From: Pseudomonadota bacterium
GTDB taxonomy: Bacteria; Pseudomonadota; Alphaproteobacteria; Rhizobiales; Xanthobacteraceae
Assembly: GCA_963205465.1 (NCBI GenBank)
Contig: CAUJKG010000070.1
Location: forward strand, 1-5,581
DNA: 5,581 nt
Reading direction: 5' to 3'
Under the pieces are notes generated by a model that was not told where the DNA came from, made no database searches, and was given only the letters and a program-made list of their open reading frames with translations. This document shows, piece by piece, positions 1-5,581 of the stretch. How positions within the stretch are numbered: the stretch's first letter is position 1; each line of letters starts with the position of its first letter. The position numbers and the translations under genes were made by a program.

Positions 1-560
1 TAAATGCCGATGTGATGATAAAGCGGCCCTTCGTTCGCGGGCGCGGTCGCACGCGTGAAATAGAGCGCACGGAGACGGTTCTCGCCGACCGGCGTACCGA
101 CGACTTTCACCACGTTCGGGTTGGTTTTTTCTTCCTCGTCCGTGATCTCGACCGCGAGCGTCGCGATATCCACCGCGGAATCTTCGAGCGGGGAGACGAC
201 GCGGCGGATCAATTCGGGCTCGATCGTGGGCAGATCGCCCTGCAGGTTCACGACCACGGCGAACCTGCCTTCGCCGTCCAGCTGGCCCAGCGCCTCGAAA
301 ATGCGGTCCGAGCCGGTCTGGTGATCGGCCCGGGTCATCGATACCCGGCCGCCGGCGCGCTCCACGGCGGCGCGAATCGCGTCGTCGTCGGTCGCGATCG
401 CAACGGAGCCGATCCCCGCCTCGCGAGCCCGATCCAGCACGTGGAGAATCATCGGCTTGCCATGGATGTCCGCGAGCGGCTTTCCCGGCAGGCGGGTGGC
501 CTGCATCCGAGCCGGGATCAAAACGATCAGATCAGAGCTTGCGGCGCCTTTGGAAGACAT
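1..560 (-). CDS. kdsB: 3-deoxy-manno-octulosonate cytidylyltransferase (CMP-Kdo synthetase), C-terminus beyond window
   Basis: This enzyme activates Kdo with CTP to give CMP-Kdo and pyrophosphate in the cytoplasm, the step before Kdo is added to lipid A in LPS synthesis. The start is the ATG read from 560 downward, and 186 codons are visible of about 245-250 usual for the family. Seen in the translation: the nucleotide-binding signature IPARMQATRLPGKPL at residues 15-29, followed by DIHGKPMI (31-38); TDDD (57-60); MTRADHQTGSDRIFEA (75-90); VVNLQGDLP (103-111), whose Asp109 matches the family's metal-binding aspartate; NPNVVKVV (147-154); and RALYFTRAT (164-172) followed by HHIGI at the edge. 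A later start at Met19 would remove the IPAR signature, so the first ATG is kept. No strong Shine-Dalgarno sequence is seen just upstream. The gene is divergent from the cytochrome gene. The first part of the protein is intact. Recognition is by motif reading, and the family assignment is very secure. Confidence 0.96.
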   Translation of the reverse strand, partial: MSSKGAASSDLIVLIPARMQATRLPGKPLADIHGKPMILHVLDRAREAGIGSVAIATDDDAIRAAVERAGGRVSMTRADHQTGSDRIFEALGQLDGEGRFAVVVNLQGDLPTIEPELIRRVVSPLEDSAVDIATLAVEITDEEEKTNPNVVKVVGTPVGENRLRALYFTRATAPANEGPLYHHIGI

Positions 561-628
561 TGAAAACACCCGGAAAACCCGCCTCTGTCTACTTATTCCA
601 AGCGGCAGAAGGTAGCAGCGGCGGCCGG

Positions 629-656
629 GTTATACGGGTTGCCTCAGATCGGGCAA
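629..656 (-). promoter_or_regulatory. candidate sigma70-type promoter for kdsB
   Basis: Read on the minus strand, TTGCCC (651-656) is followed after 16 bp by TATAAC (629-634). These match the -35 and -10 consensus at 4 of 6 and 5 of 6 positions. Transcription would start near 622 and give a leader of roughly 60 nt before the kdsB ATG at 560. This is consensus matching by eye only, and alphaproteobacterial promoters often deviate from this consensus. The rest of the divergent gap 561-730 shows no convincing promoter for the plus-strand cytochrome gene and no other recognisable element. Confidence 0.4.
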
Positions 657-730
657 AGCGATACCTCTGACCCTCATTAATGGGGCCTCACGCCGGGACG
701 CCGGCGGCAAAATTCCGGAAACGCTGGCCG

Positions 731-1333
731 ATGGACAGCTTCGAACTGAACAAAATCATGGGTGCCGTGCTCGGTACCTGCCTTTTCGTCCTCTCGCTGA
801 GCATTGTCTCCGGCGGCATCTTCGCTTCGCATGCGCCGCATAAGGCGGGCTACGAAATCGCCGCCAAGGACGACAAGGCTGGCCCGGCGCAAGGTCCGGT
901 CGAGCCGCAAGTGCCGCTCGCCAACCTTTTGAACGAAGCCAACCCGGAAAAGGGCGCTTCGATCGCGCGCCAGTGCGCCGCCTGCCATGACTTCGCCAAG
1001 GGCGGCCCCAACAAAGTCGGCCCGGGCCTCTGGAACGTCGTCAACAGCGACACGGCCCACCATGCCGGCTTCAACTATTCGAACGCGATGAAGAACAAGA
1101 AGGGCAAGTGGACCTTCGAAGAACTCGACAAGTTCCTGGAAAACCCGAGCAAGGTGGTGCCGGGCACGTCGATGACCTTCCTCGGCGTCAAGCGGGCCGC
1201 GGATCGCGCCGCCCTCATCGTCTATCTGAGCAAGCAGAACGACAACCCGCCGGCGCTTCCGGCTCCGGTTGCCGCAGCTCCCGATGCTCCGAAGAAAGAC
1301 GGCGAGCAGAAGGCCCCGGCTGAAAAGAAATAA
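731..1333 (+). CDS. cycM: membrane-anchored monohaem cytochrome c, CycM type
   Basis: This is a 200-residue class I c-type cytochrome. In Bradyrhizobium, CycM carries electrons from the bc1 complex to an aa3 oxidase at the periplasmic face of the inner membrane; the same role is inferred here. Residues 9-30 form a hydrophobic segment that looks like an uncleaved N-terminal signal anchor. A linker of about 50 residues follows. The haem-binding motif CAACH is at residues 82-86, with His86 as one axial ligand, and Met148 in PGTSMTFLG is the likely second ligand. The C-terminal 30 residues are rich in Pro, Ala and Lys and extend past the haem fold. The start at 731 was chosen because MDSFELNKI begins the typical N-terminus of this family and GGAA lies 10 nt upstream at 717-720. 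An in-frame ATG at 680 would add 17 residues without family resemblance. The symbol rests on family resemblance; the fold is certain, the exact orthology less so. Confidence 0.9.
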   Translation: MDSFELNKIMGAVLGTCLFVLSLSIVSGGIFASHAPHKAGYEIAAKDDKAGPAQGPVEPQVPLANLLNEANPEKGASIARQCAACHDFAKGGPNKVGPGLWNVVNSDTAHHAGFNYSNAMKNKKGKWTFEELDKFLENPSKVVPGTSMTFLGVKRAADRAALIVYLSKQNDNPPALPAPVAAAPDAPKKDGEQKAPAEKK

Positions 1334-1374
1334 GCCTGCTGCCGCTCAAATTGTCGCGATAAATGCGCGGTTGC

Positions 1375-1394
1375 TTTGGCGCTGCCGCGCCAAA
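1375..1394 (+). terminator. hairpin after cycM, possible terminator or operator
   Basis: A perfect 8-bp inverted repeat, TTTGGCGC and GCGCCAAA, flanks a TGCC loop, starting 41 nt after the cytochrome stop codon. The stem is strong but is followed by ACGGTCAT rather than a U-tract, so it is a poor match for a classical intrinsic terminator. It may still stop or protect the upstream transcript. Because it overlaps the -35 box of the candidate yejA promoter, it could instead be a palindromic operator. The symmetry is seen directly; the function is unresolved. Confidence 0.4.
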
Positions 1395-1405
1395 ACGGTC
1401 ATAAT
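1376..1405 (+). promoter_or_regulatory. candidate promoter of the yej operon
   Basis: TTGGCG (1376-1381) and CATAAT (1400-1405) are separated by 18 bp and match the sigma70 consensus at 4 of 6 and 5 of 6 positions. Transcription would begin near 1412, leaving a leader of about 42 nt that holds the small hairpin at 1421-1436 and the ribosome binding site. The -35 box lies inside the 1375-1394 palindrome. The call is by eye, and the operon could also be reached by read-through from cycM. Confidence 0.35.
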
Positions 1406-1420
1406 CACCTTCGACATTGA

Positions 1421-1436
1421 CCCCGCACTGGCGGGG
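1421..1436 (+). other. GC hairpin in the yejA leader
   Basis: CCCCGC and GCGGGG form a perfect 6-bp all-GC stem with an ACTG loop. The stem ends 7 nt before the GGAGG ribosome binding site of the first yejA gene and no U-tract follows. It may stabilise the mRNA 5' end or influence ribosome access. No function is shown by the sequence alone. Confidence 0.35.
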
Positions 1437-1443
1437 GTTCGAC

Positions 1444-1448
1444 GGAGG
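1444..1448 (+). promoter_or_regulatory. ribosome binding site of the first yejA gene
   Basis: GGAGG lies 5 nt upstream of a GTG codon at 1454. It is the strongest Shine-Dalgarno match in the window and decides the non-ATG start, because translation from that GTG yields an immediate, well-formed signal peptide. Confidence 0.75.
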
Positions 1449-1453
1449 TATTT

Positions 1454-3313
1454 GTGACGCCGAATCTGCTGCGGGCCTGCGCCCTTGCGCTTGCCGTTAT
1501 TTCCACGCCCCTCGCCGCCCAAGCCCAGGAGCCCGCCAAGGACGTTCCGTGGCGGCACGCGCTGTCGCTGCTCGGCGACGTAAAATATCCGGCGGACTTC
1601 AAGCGCTTCGATTACGTCAACCCCAACGCGCCGAAGGGCGGCCTCGTGCGCCTCGGCGCCGACGGCACGTTCGACAGCTTCAATCATCTCATTCCGCGCG
1701 GCACCGCGGCCGCCGGCGTGAACATGCTCTACGACACGCTCATGGTCAGTTCGCTCGACGAAGTCGCGACCGAATACGGCCTGATCGCGGAGGCGGTGCG
1801 CTTCCCTGCCGATTATTCGTCCGTGACCTACCGGCTGCGCGCCAACGCCCGCTGGCACGACGGCAAGCCGATCACGCCGGAAGACGTCGTCTGGACGTTC
1901 GAGATGATCAAGGAGCACAGCCCGACGCGGCGCTTCTATTACCGACACGTCGTCAAGGCCGAGAAGACCGGCGAGCGCGAAGTCACCTTCACCTTCGACC
2001 AGCCGGGAAACCGCGAGTTGCCCCAGATCGTCGGCCAGATCGCGCCGCTGCCGAAACATTGGTGGACCGGCAAGGACGCGCACGGCAACGAGCGCAACCT
2101 CGCAAACGGCACGCTGGAGCCGCCGCTCGGCTCAAGCGCCTACAAGATTAAAAGCCTCATCCCCGGACGCACGATCGTCTACGAGCGCGTGAAAGACTAT
2201 TGGGGCGCTTCGCTGCCCGTGAAGGCCGGCCAGGATAACTTCGACGAAATCCGCTACGAGTATTTCCGAGATGATATCGTCGAACTCGAAGCCTTCAAGG
2301 CCGATCAGTTCGACTTCCGGCTCGAAAACGTCGCGAAGAACTGGGCCACCGCCTATGACATTCCCGCGGTGAAAGACAAGCGGCTCCTGCTCGAGACGTT
2401 TCCGGATCGCGCCACCGGCGTGATGCAAGGCTTCATCCCGAACCTGCGCCGCGAAAAATTCTCCGATCCGCGGGTCCGGCTCGCCCTGAACTACGTGATG
2501 AACTTCGAGACCATGAACCGGAACTTCTTCTTCGGTCAGTACCAGCGCATCGCTTCTTATTTCAGCGGCACCGAACTTTCCTTCAGCGGGTTGCCGCAGG
2601 GCAAGGAACTGGAGATTCTCGAAGCCGTGCGCAGCAATGTGCCGCCGGAAGTGTTCACGAGCGAATACAAGAACCCGGTGTTCGACACGCAGGAATCCTT
2701 TCGCGCGAATTTGCGGCAGGCGACAAAGCTGTTCCGCGAGGCCGGTTACGAAGTGCGCGGCGGCAAGCTAGTCAATGCCAAGAGTGGCGAGCCCTTCACC
2801 ATCGAATTCCTGCTCGCAAGCCCGACCTTCGAGCGCATCATTCTGTTCTATGCTGAAGACCTGAAGCGGCTCGGGATCGGCTTCACCATTCGCCAGGTCG
2901 ATTCCTCGCAGTATCAGAACCGCGTCCGCTCGCGCGATTTCGACATCATCGTCAGCGGCTGGGGCCAGTCGTTGTCGCCCGGTAACGAGCAGCTCGATTT
3001 TTTCGGCACCGAAGCCGCCGACCGGCAGGGCTCGCGCAACTACGGCGGCATCAAGAACGCGGCGGTCGATGCGCTCATCAAGCGCGTCATCTTCGCAAAA
3101 GGCCGCGAGGAACTGATCGCATCGACCCGCGCACTCGATCGCGTGCTGATGTGGAATCACTATGTCGTGCCGATGTGGTCGATCGGCTTCCACCGCGTCG
3201 CCTATTGGGACCGCTTCGGCAAGCCGGAAAAACTGCCGGAATATTCCTTCGGCTTCCCGGACATCTGGTGGTTCGACAAAGACCGCGCGGCGAAAGTGGG
3301 ACCGCAGAAGTGA
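1454..3313 (+). CDS. yejA: YejA-like periplasmic peptide-binding protein (SBP family 5), Sec-type signal
   Basis: This is a 619-residue substrate-binding protein of an oligopeptide-type ABC importer, close to the roughly 600 residues of E. coli YejA. It should capture peptide-like ligands in the periplasm and pass them to the YejB/YejE permease. Residues 1-24 form a Sec signal peptide ending AAQA before Gln25. The YejA hallmark FDYVNPNAPKGG is at residues 52-63. The family 5 region WHDGKPITPEDVVWTFE is at 134-150, RREKFSD at 332-338, FDIIVSGWGQ at 496-505, GSRNYGGI at 526-533 and AYWDRFGKPEKLPEYSFGFP at 583-602. The mature protein contains no cysteine. Translation starts at GTG with a good GGAGG site. 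The gene overlaps the next yejA paralogue by 4 bp, so the two are probably translationally coupled. E. coli YejA serves microcin C uptake. Related alphaproteobacterial proteins are linked to antimicrobial-peptide tolerance and murein-peptide uptake; the actual ligand here is unknown. Confidence 0.92.
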   Translation: MTPNLLRACALALAVISTPLAAQAQEPAKDVPWRHALSLLGDVKYPADFKRFDYVNPNAPKGGLVRLGADGTFDSFNHLIPRGTAAAGVNMLYDTLMVSSLDEVATEYGLIAEAVRFPADYSSVTYRLRANARWHDGKPITPEDVVWTFEMIKEHSPTRRFYYRHVVKAEKTGEREVTFTFDQPGNRELPQIVGQIAPLPKHWWTGKDAHGNERNLANGTLEPPLGSSAYKIKSLIPGRTIVYERVKDYWGASLPVKAGQDNFDEIRYEYFRDDIVELEAFKADQFDFRLENVAKNWATAYDIPAVKDKRLLLETFPDRATGVMQGFIPNLRREKFSDPRVRLALNYVMNFETMNRNFFFGQYQRIASYFSGTELSFSGLPQGKELEILEAVRSNVPPEVFTSEYKNPVFDTQESFRANLRQATKLFREAGYEVRGGKLVNAKSGEPFTIEFLLASPTFERIILFYAEDLKRLGIGFTIRQVDSSQYQNRVRSRDFDIIVSGWGQSLSPGNEQLDFFGTEAADRQGSRNYGGIKNAAVDALIKRVIFAKGREELIASTRALDRVLMWNHYVVPMWSIGFHRVAYWDRFGKPEKLPEYSFGFPDIWWFDKDRAAKVGPQK

Positions 3314-5157
3314 CGGCGGCGCGTTTCGCGCTTTCGCGCCGCTCGCTTCTTGCACTCGGCGCTGCGGCGGGCGTGTCCGCGGCGCTCCCTGCCCGCTCGC
3401 AGAATGCTGGCGCCGAGCAGCACGGCATGTCGGCGTTCGGTGACCTGAAATATCCGAAGGACTTTCCGCATTTTGACTACGTCAATCCGAATGCGCCGAA
3501 AGGCGGGATCTTCTCCCATGTCGGCGCATCGGGACTGCTCAACCAGAATCTCGAAACCTTCAATACGCTGAACATTTTCTCGCAGCGCAACGACGGCGCG
3601 CTCGGCATGGAGCTAACCTTCGCTTCGCTGATGGTGCGCGCGCTCGATGAGCCCGATGCCATGTACGGGCTTGCCGCAAGTTCGGTCGCGATCTCGGAAG
3701 ACGGTCTCACCTGCCGTTTTCGAATCCGGCCCGAGGCCCGCTTCCACGATGGCAGCAAGCTCTCCGCGCAGGATTGCGCCTGGACCATCACGACGCTGAA
3801 GAAGATCGGCCACAACCTGATCCGGCTCAATCTGCGCGACGTCGAAAGTGCCGAAGCTGAAGGCGACGACATCGTCGTCGTGCGCTTCGTGAAAGGCCGC
3901 GGTCGCGAAACGCCGCTGATCGTCGCGGGCCTGCCGATCCTCTCGCAGAAATATTTCGACGGCCGCAATTTCGAGGAAGCAACCTTGAGCGCGCCGCTCG
4001 GCTCGGGCCCCTATCGGGTAGGACCGCTCGCGCCCGGCCGCTTCATCGAATATCACCGGGTGGAAAATTGGTGGGGCGAGAAGCTGAATGTCAGCCGCGG
4101 CCTAAACAATTTCGGTATCATCCGCTACGAATTCTATCGCGACCGCGACGTCGGCTTCCAGGGCTTCACCGCGCGCAACTACCTCTTCCGGGAGGAGTTC
4201 ACCTCGCGCATCTGGGCGACCAATTACGACTTTCCCGCCGCCCGCGACGGACGCGTGAAGAAAGAAATCCTGCCCGACCAGACGCCCTCCGGCGCGCAGG
4301 GCTGGTTCATCAACACGCGGCGCGAAAAATTTTCCGACAAGCGCGTTCGCGAGGCGCTGGCGCTGACCATGGACTTTCCATGGATGAACAAGAACCTAAT
4401 GTACGGCTCTTACGACCGTACCTATTCCTATTTCCAGAATTCCGATATGGCGGCGCAGGGCAAGCCTTCGCCTGAAGAAGCGGCGCTGCTCGAGCCATTT
4501 CGCGGCAAAATCGACGACGCGGTATTCAGCGACGCCTATATGCCGCCGGAAGCGGATGGTTCGGGCTCCGACCGCAACCTCCTGCGCCGCGCGGGCGCGC
4601 TATTGCGGGACGCAGGCTGCGAAATCAAAGGCGGCAAGCGCCTGACCCCGAAAGGCGAGCCGCTGACCATCGAATTCCTCATCAATACCAGTTCGTTCGA
4701 GCCGCATCACAGCGCGATCATTTCCAACCTGCGCCGCCTCGGCATCGAGGCCAATATGCGCGTGGTCGATCCGGCGCAATTCCAGTTGCGGCTGCAGACC
4801 TTCGATTTCGACATCACGGTGCAGCGTTTTTCCACGAGTTCGACGCCGGGCGAATCGCTGCGCACCTTTTTCTCGTCGGAAGCTGCAAAAGCGCAGGGCT
4901 CGCGTAACCTTTCCGGAATTTCCGATCCGGTCATCGATGCCCTGATCGAGAAAATCGTGGCCGCGAAAACCCGCGGCGAACTTACCTTCGCTTGCCGGGC
5001 GCTCGATCGCGTGTTGCGCGCCGGACATTACTGGATTCCGCAATGGAACAAGGCTTCCCACTGGATCGCCTATTGGGATGTCTTTGCACGCCCGAAGGAA
5101 AAGCCCCGTTACGGACGCGGGATTCCCGAGACCTGGTGGCGCGCCCGCGCGGATTGA
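3310..5157 (+). CDS. yejA: second YejA-like peptide-binding protein, twin-arginine signal
   Basis: This 615-residue paralogue of the preceding protein is homologous over its full length: FDYVNPNAPKGG (residues 55-66), FHDGSKLSAQDCAWT (145-159), APLGSGPYRVGPLAPGRFIE (228-247), RREKFSD (337-343), GSRNLSGI (530-537) and AYWDVFARPKEKPRYGRGIP (587-606) all have counterparts there. The GTG at 3310 shares the bases GTGA with the upstream stop codon, and GGGA lies 8 nt before it. This start gives a short basic N-terminus, then SRRSLLA at residues 9-15 and a hydrophobic stretch to about 27, which reads as a Tat signal with likely cleavage near Ser30. The open frame extends back to an ATG at 3151, but that stretch lies inside the upstream gene and would bury the signal. 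A later ATG at 3427 would remove the signal. The mature part has four cysteines (135, 156, 437, 562), unlike its neighbour. Presumed role: periplasmic capture of peptide ligands for the adjoining Yej permease. It could correspond to YepA, the murein-peptide binder of Agrobacterium, but motif reading cannot say which of the two copies would. Confidence 0.9.
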   Translation: MTAARFALSRRSLLALGAAAGVSAALPARSQNAGAEQHGMSAFGDLKYPKDFPHFDYVNPNAPKGGIFSHVGASGLLNQNLETFNTLNIFSQRNDGALGMELTFASLMVRALDEPDAMYGLAASSVAISEDGLTCRFRIRPEARFHDGSKLSAQDCAWTITTLKKIGHNLIRLNLRDVESAEAEGDDIVVVRFVKGRGRETPLIVAGLPILSQKYFDGRNFEEATLSAPLGSGPYRVGPLAPGRFIEYHRVENWWGEKLNVSRGLNNFGIIRYEFYRDRDVGFQGFTARNYLFREEFTSRIWATNYDFPAARDGRVKKEILPDQTPSGAQGWFINTRREKFSDKRVREALALTMDFPWMNKNLMYGSYDRTYSYFQNSDMAAQGKPSPEEAALLEPFRGKIDDAVFSDAYMPPEADGSGSDRNLLRRAGALLRDAGCEIKGGKRLTPKGEPLTIEFLINTSSFEPHHSAIISNLRRLGIEANMRVVDPAQFQLRLQTFDFDITVQRFSTSSTPGESLRTFFSSEAAKAQGSRNLSGISDPVIDALIEKIVAAKTRGELTFACRALDRVLRAGHYWIPQWNKASHWIAYWDVFARPKEKPRYGRGIPETWWRARAD

Positions 5158-5201
5158 CCGGGCAGCGGAACCCGCGCAGTTTGTCGTCCTTCCTTGCCGC
5201 C

Positions 5202-5205
5202 GAGG
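5202..5205 (+). promoter_or_regulatory. ribosome binding site of yejB
   Basis: GAGG lies 5 nt before the ATG at 5211. An in-frame TGA (5208-5210) directly precedes that ATG, so translation cannot begin further upstream. The 53-nt gap from the second yejA stop codon shows no U-tailed terminator, only a 4-bp GCGG/CCGC stem at 5165-5175, consistent with co-transcription. Confidence 0.65.
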
Positions 5206-5210
5206 CTTGA

Positions 5211-5581
5211 ATGCTTGCTTATATTTTTCGCCGCGTTCTCCTGATCATTCCGACCATTCTCGGAATCATGCTGGTGTCCTTTGCGGTCATCCAGTTCGCG
5301 CCGGGCGGTCCGGTCGAACAAGCGATCGCGCAGCTTACCGGCGCCGATGTTTCTACCTCCGACCGGCTCAACCGGGGGGGAAGCGAAATCTACCGGCAGA
5401 ACAATCCCGGCCAGACCGGGTTGGATGCCTCGACCTCGCGCTATCGCGGCGCGCAGGGCCTCGACCCGCAGATCATCAAGGATCTCGAAAAGCAGTTCGG
5501 TTTCGACAAGCCCGCACACGAGCGCTTTCTGCTGTTGATCTGGAATTACGCCCGCTTCGATTTCGGCAGAAGCTATTTCCA
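5211..5581 (+). CDS. yejB: YejB inner-membrane permease of the Yej peptide ABC importer, C-terminus beyond window
   Basis: The first 123 residues of a binding-protein-dependent transport permease are visible; E. coli YejB has about 364. It should form the membrane channel with YejE, powered by the ATPase YejF, both expected downstream. Seen here: MLAYIFRRVLLIIPTILGI, a first transmembrane helix at about residues 6-30 with the RRxLxxIPT pattern of Dpp/Opp-type permeases; FAPGGPVEQAI (29-39); a polar, Gly-, Ser- and Asn-rich insertion at about 41-80; then YRGAQGLDP (79-87), KQFGFDKPAHERF (95-107) and YARFDFGRSYF at the edge. E. coli YejB has the same insertion, ending in an RGGRGLDP-like segment, which separates YejB from DppB and OppB. 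A run of seven G at 5374-5380 is read through in frame. The gene follows the second yejA after 53 nt on the same strand. The assignment is firm despite truncation by the window edge. Confidence 0.93.
   Translation, partial: MLAYIFRRVLLIIPTILGIMLVSFAVIQFAPGGPVEQAIAQLTGADVSTSDRLNRGGSEIYRQNNPGQTGLDASTSRYRGAQGLDPQIIKDLEKQFGFDKPAHERFLLLIWNYARFDFGRSYF

Noticed and set aside
12..563. 183-codon plus-strand open frame over the left end
   Set aside because: It lies opposite kdsB, whose minus-strand translation shows complete family signatures; the plus-strand product is Arg-rich with no recognisable domain.
641..670. TTGCCT with a TACCTC 17 bp downstream as a plus-strand promoter for the cytochrome gene
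   Set aside because: The -10 matches only 2 of 6 positions; not supportable.
680..730. Upstream ATG extending the cytochrome by 17 residues
   Set aside because: The added residues resemble nothing in the family, and MDSFELNKI at 731 is the typical N-terminus with a GGAA upstream.
1346..2083. 245-codon minus-strand open frame
   Set aside because: It lies antisense to the yejA signal peptide and N-domain. Its composition is that of a GC-rich shadow frame and no domain is recognisable.
1417..2151. 244-codon plus-strand open frame overlapping yejA
   Set aside because: Out-of-frame shadow, very Arg- and Ala-rich, with the real reading in another frame.
3151..3309. N-terminal extension of the second YejA protein
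   Set aside because: It overlaps the C-terminal coding part of the first yejA and would place the twin-arginine signal more than 50 residues inside the protein.
3477..4056. Antisense open frames inside the second yejA
   Set aside because: No family resemblance and no independent start signals; explained by third-position GC bias.
5165..5175. Small GCGG/CCGC stem between the second yejA and yejB as a terminator
   Set aside because: Only 4 bp, a 3-nt loop and no U-tract; the genes look co-transcribed.

Overview
The window is GC-rich DNA with long alternating-frame open reading frames, most likely from an alphaproteobacterium of the order Hyphomicrobiales (Rhizobiales), perhaps a relative of Bradyrhizobium or Rhodopseudomonas. 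The pointers are a CycM-type membrane-anchored cytochrome c next to a divergent kdsB, and a peptide-uptake operon with two consecutive yejA genes. The organism assignment is inference from gene content and protein motifs, not from a database search.

Layout. At the left edge (1-560, minus strand) lies the N-terminal three quarters of kdsB, the CMP-Kdo synthetase of lipopolysaccharide synthesis, running off the window. A 170-bp divergent intergenic region (561-730) holds a fair sigma70-type promoter candidate for kdsB. On the plus strand, 731-1333 encodes a membrane-anchored monohaem cytochrome c of the CycM type. A 120-bp gap (1334-1453) is rich in inverted repeats and holds a candidate promoter for the next operon. 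From 1454 to the right edge runs an apparent operon: a first YejA-like peptide-binding protein with a Sec signal peptide (1454-3313), a second YejA-like paralogue with a twin-arginine signal (3310-5157, overlapping the first by 4 bp), and the 5' part of yejB, the first permease gene (5211 to the edge). yejE and yejF would be expected just outside the window.

How the genes work together. The two periplasmic binding proteins probably deliver peptide ligands to one inner-membrane ABC importer, YejB-YejE-YejF. In Escherichia coli this family imports microcin C. In alphaproteobacteria Yej systems have been tied to tolerance of antimicrobial peptides and to uptake of murein peptides. kdsB (outer-membrane LPS) and the cytochrome (respiratory electron transfer) are housekeeping neighbours with no evident functional tie to the transporter.

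No mobile element, CRISPR array, tRNA, rRNA or clearly unprecedented system is visible. The most interesting points are the paired binding proteins with different predicted export routes and the structured leader ahead of the yej operon.
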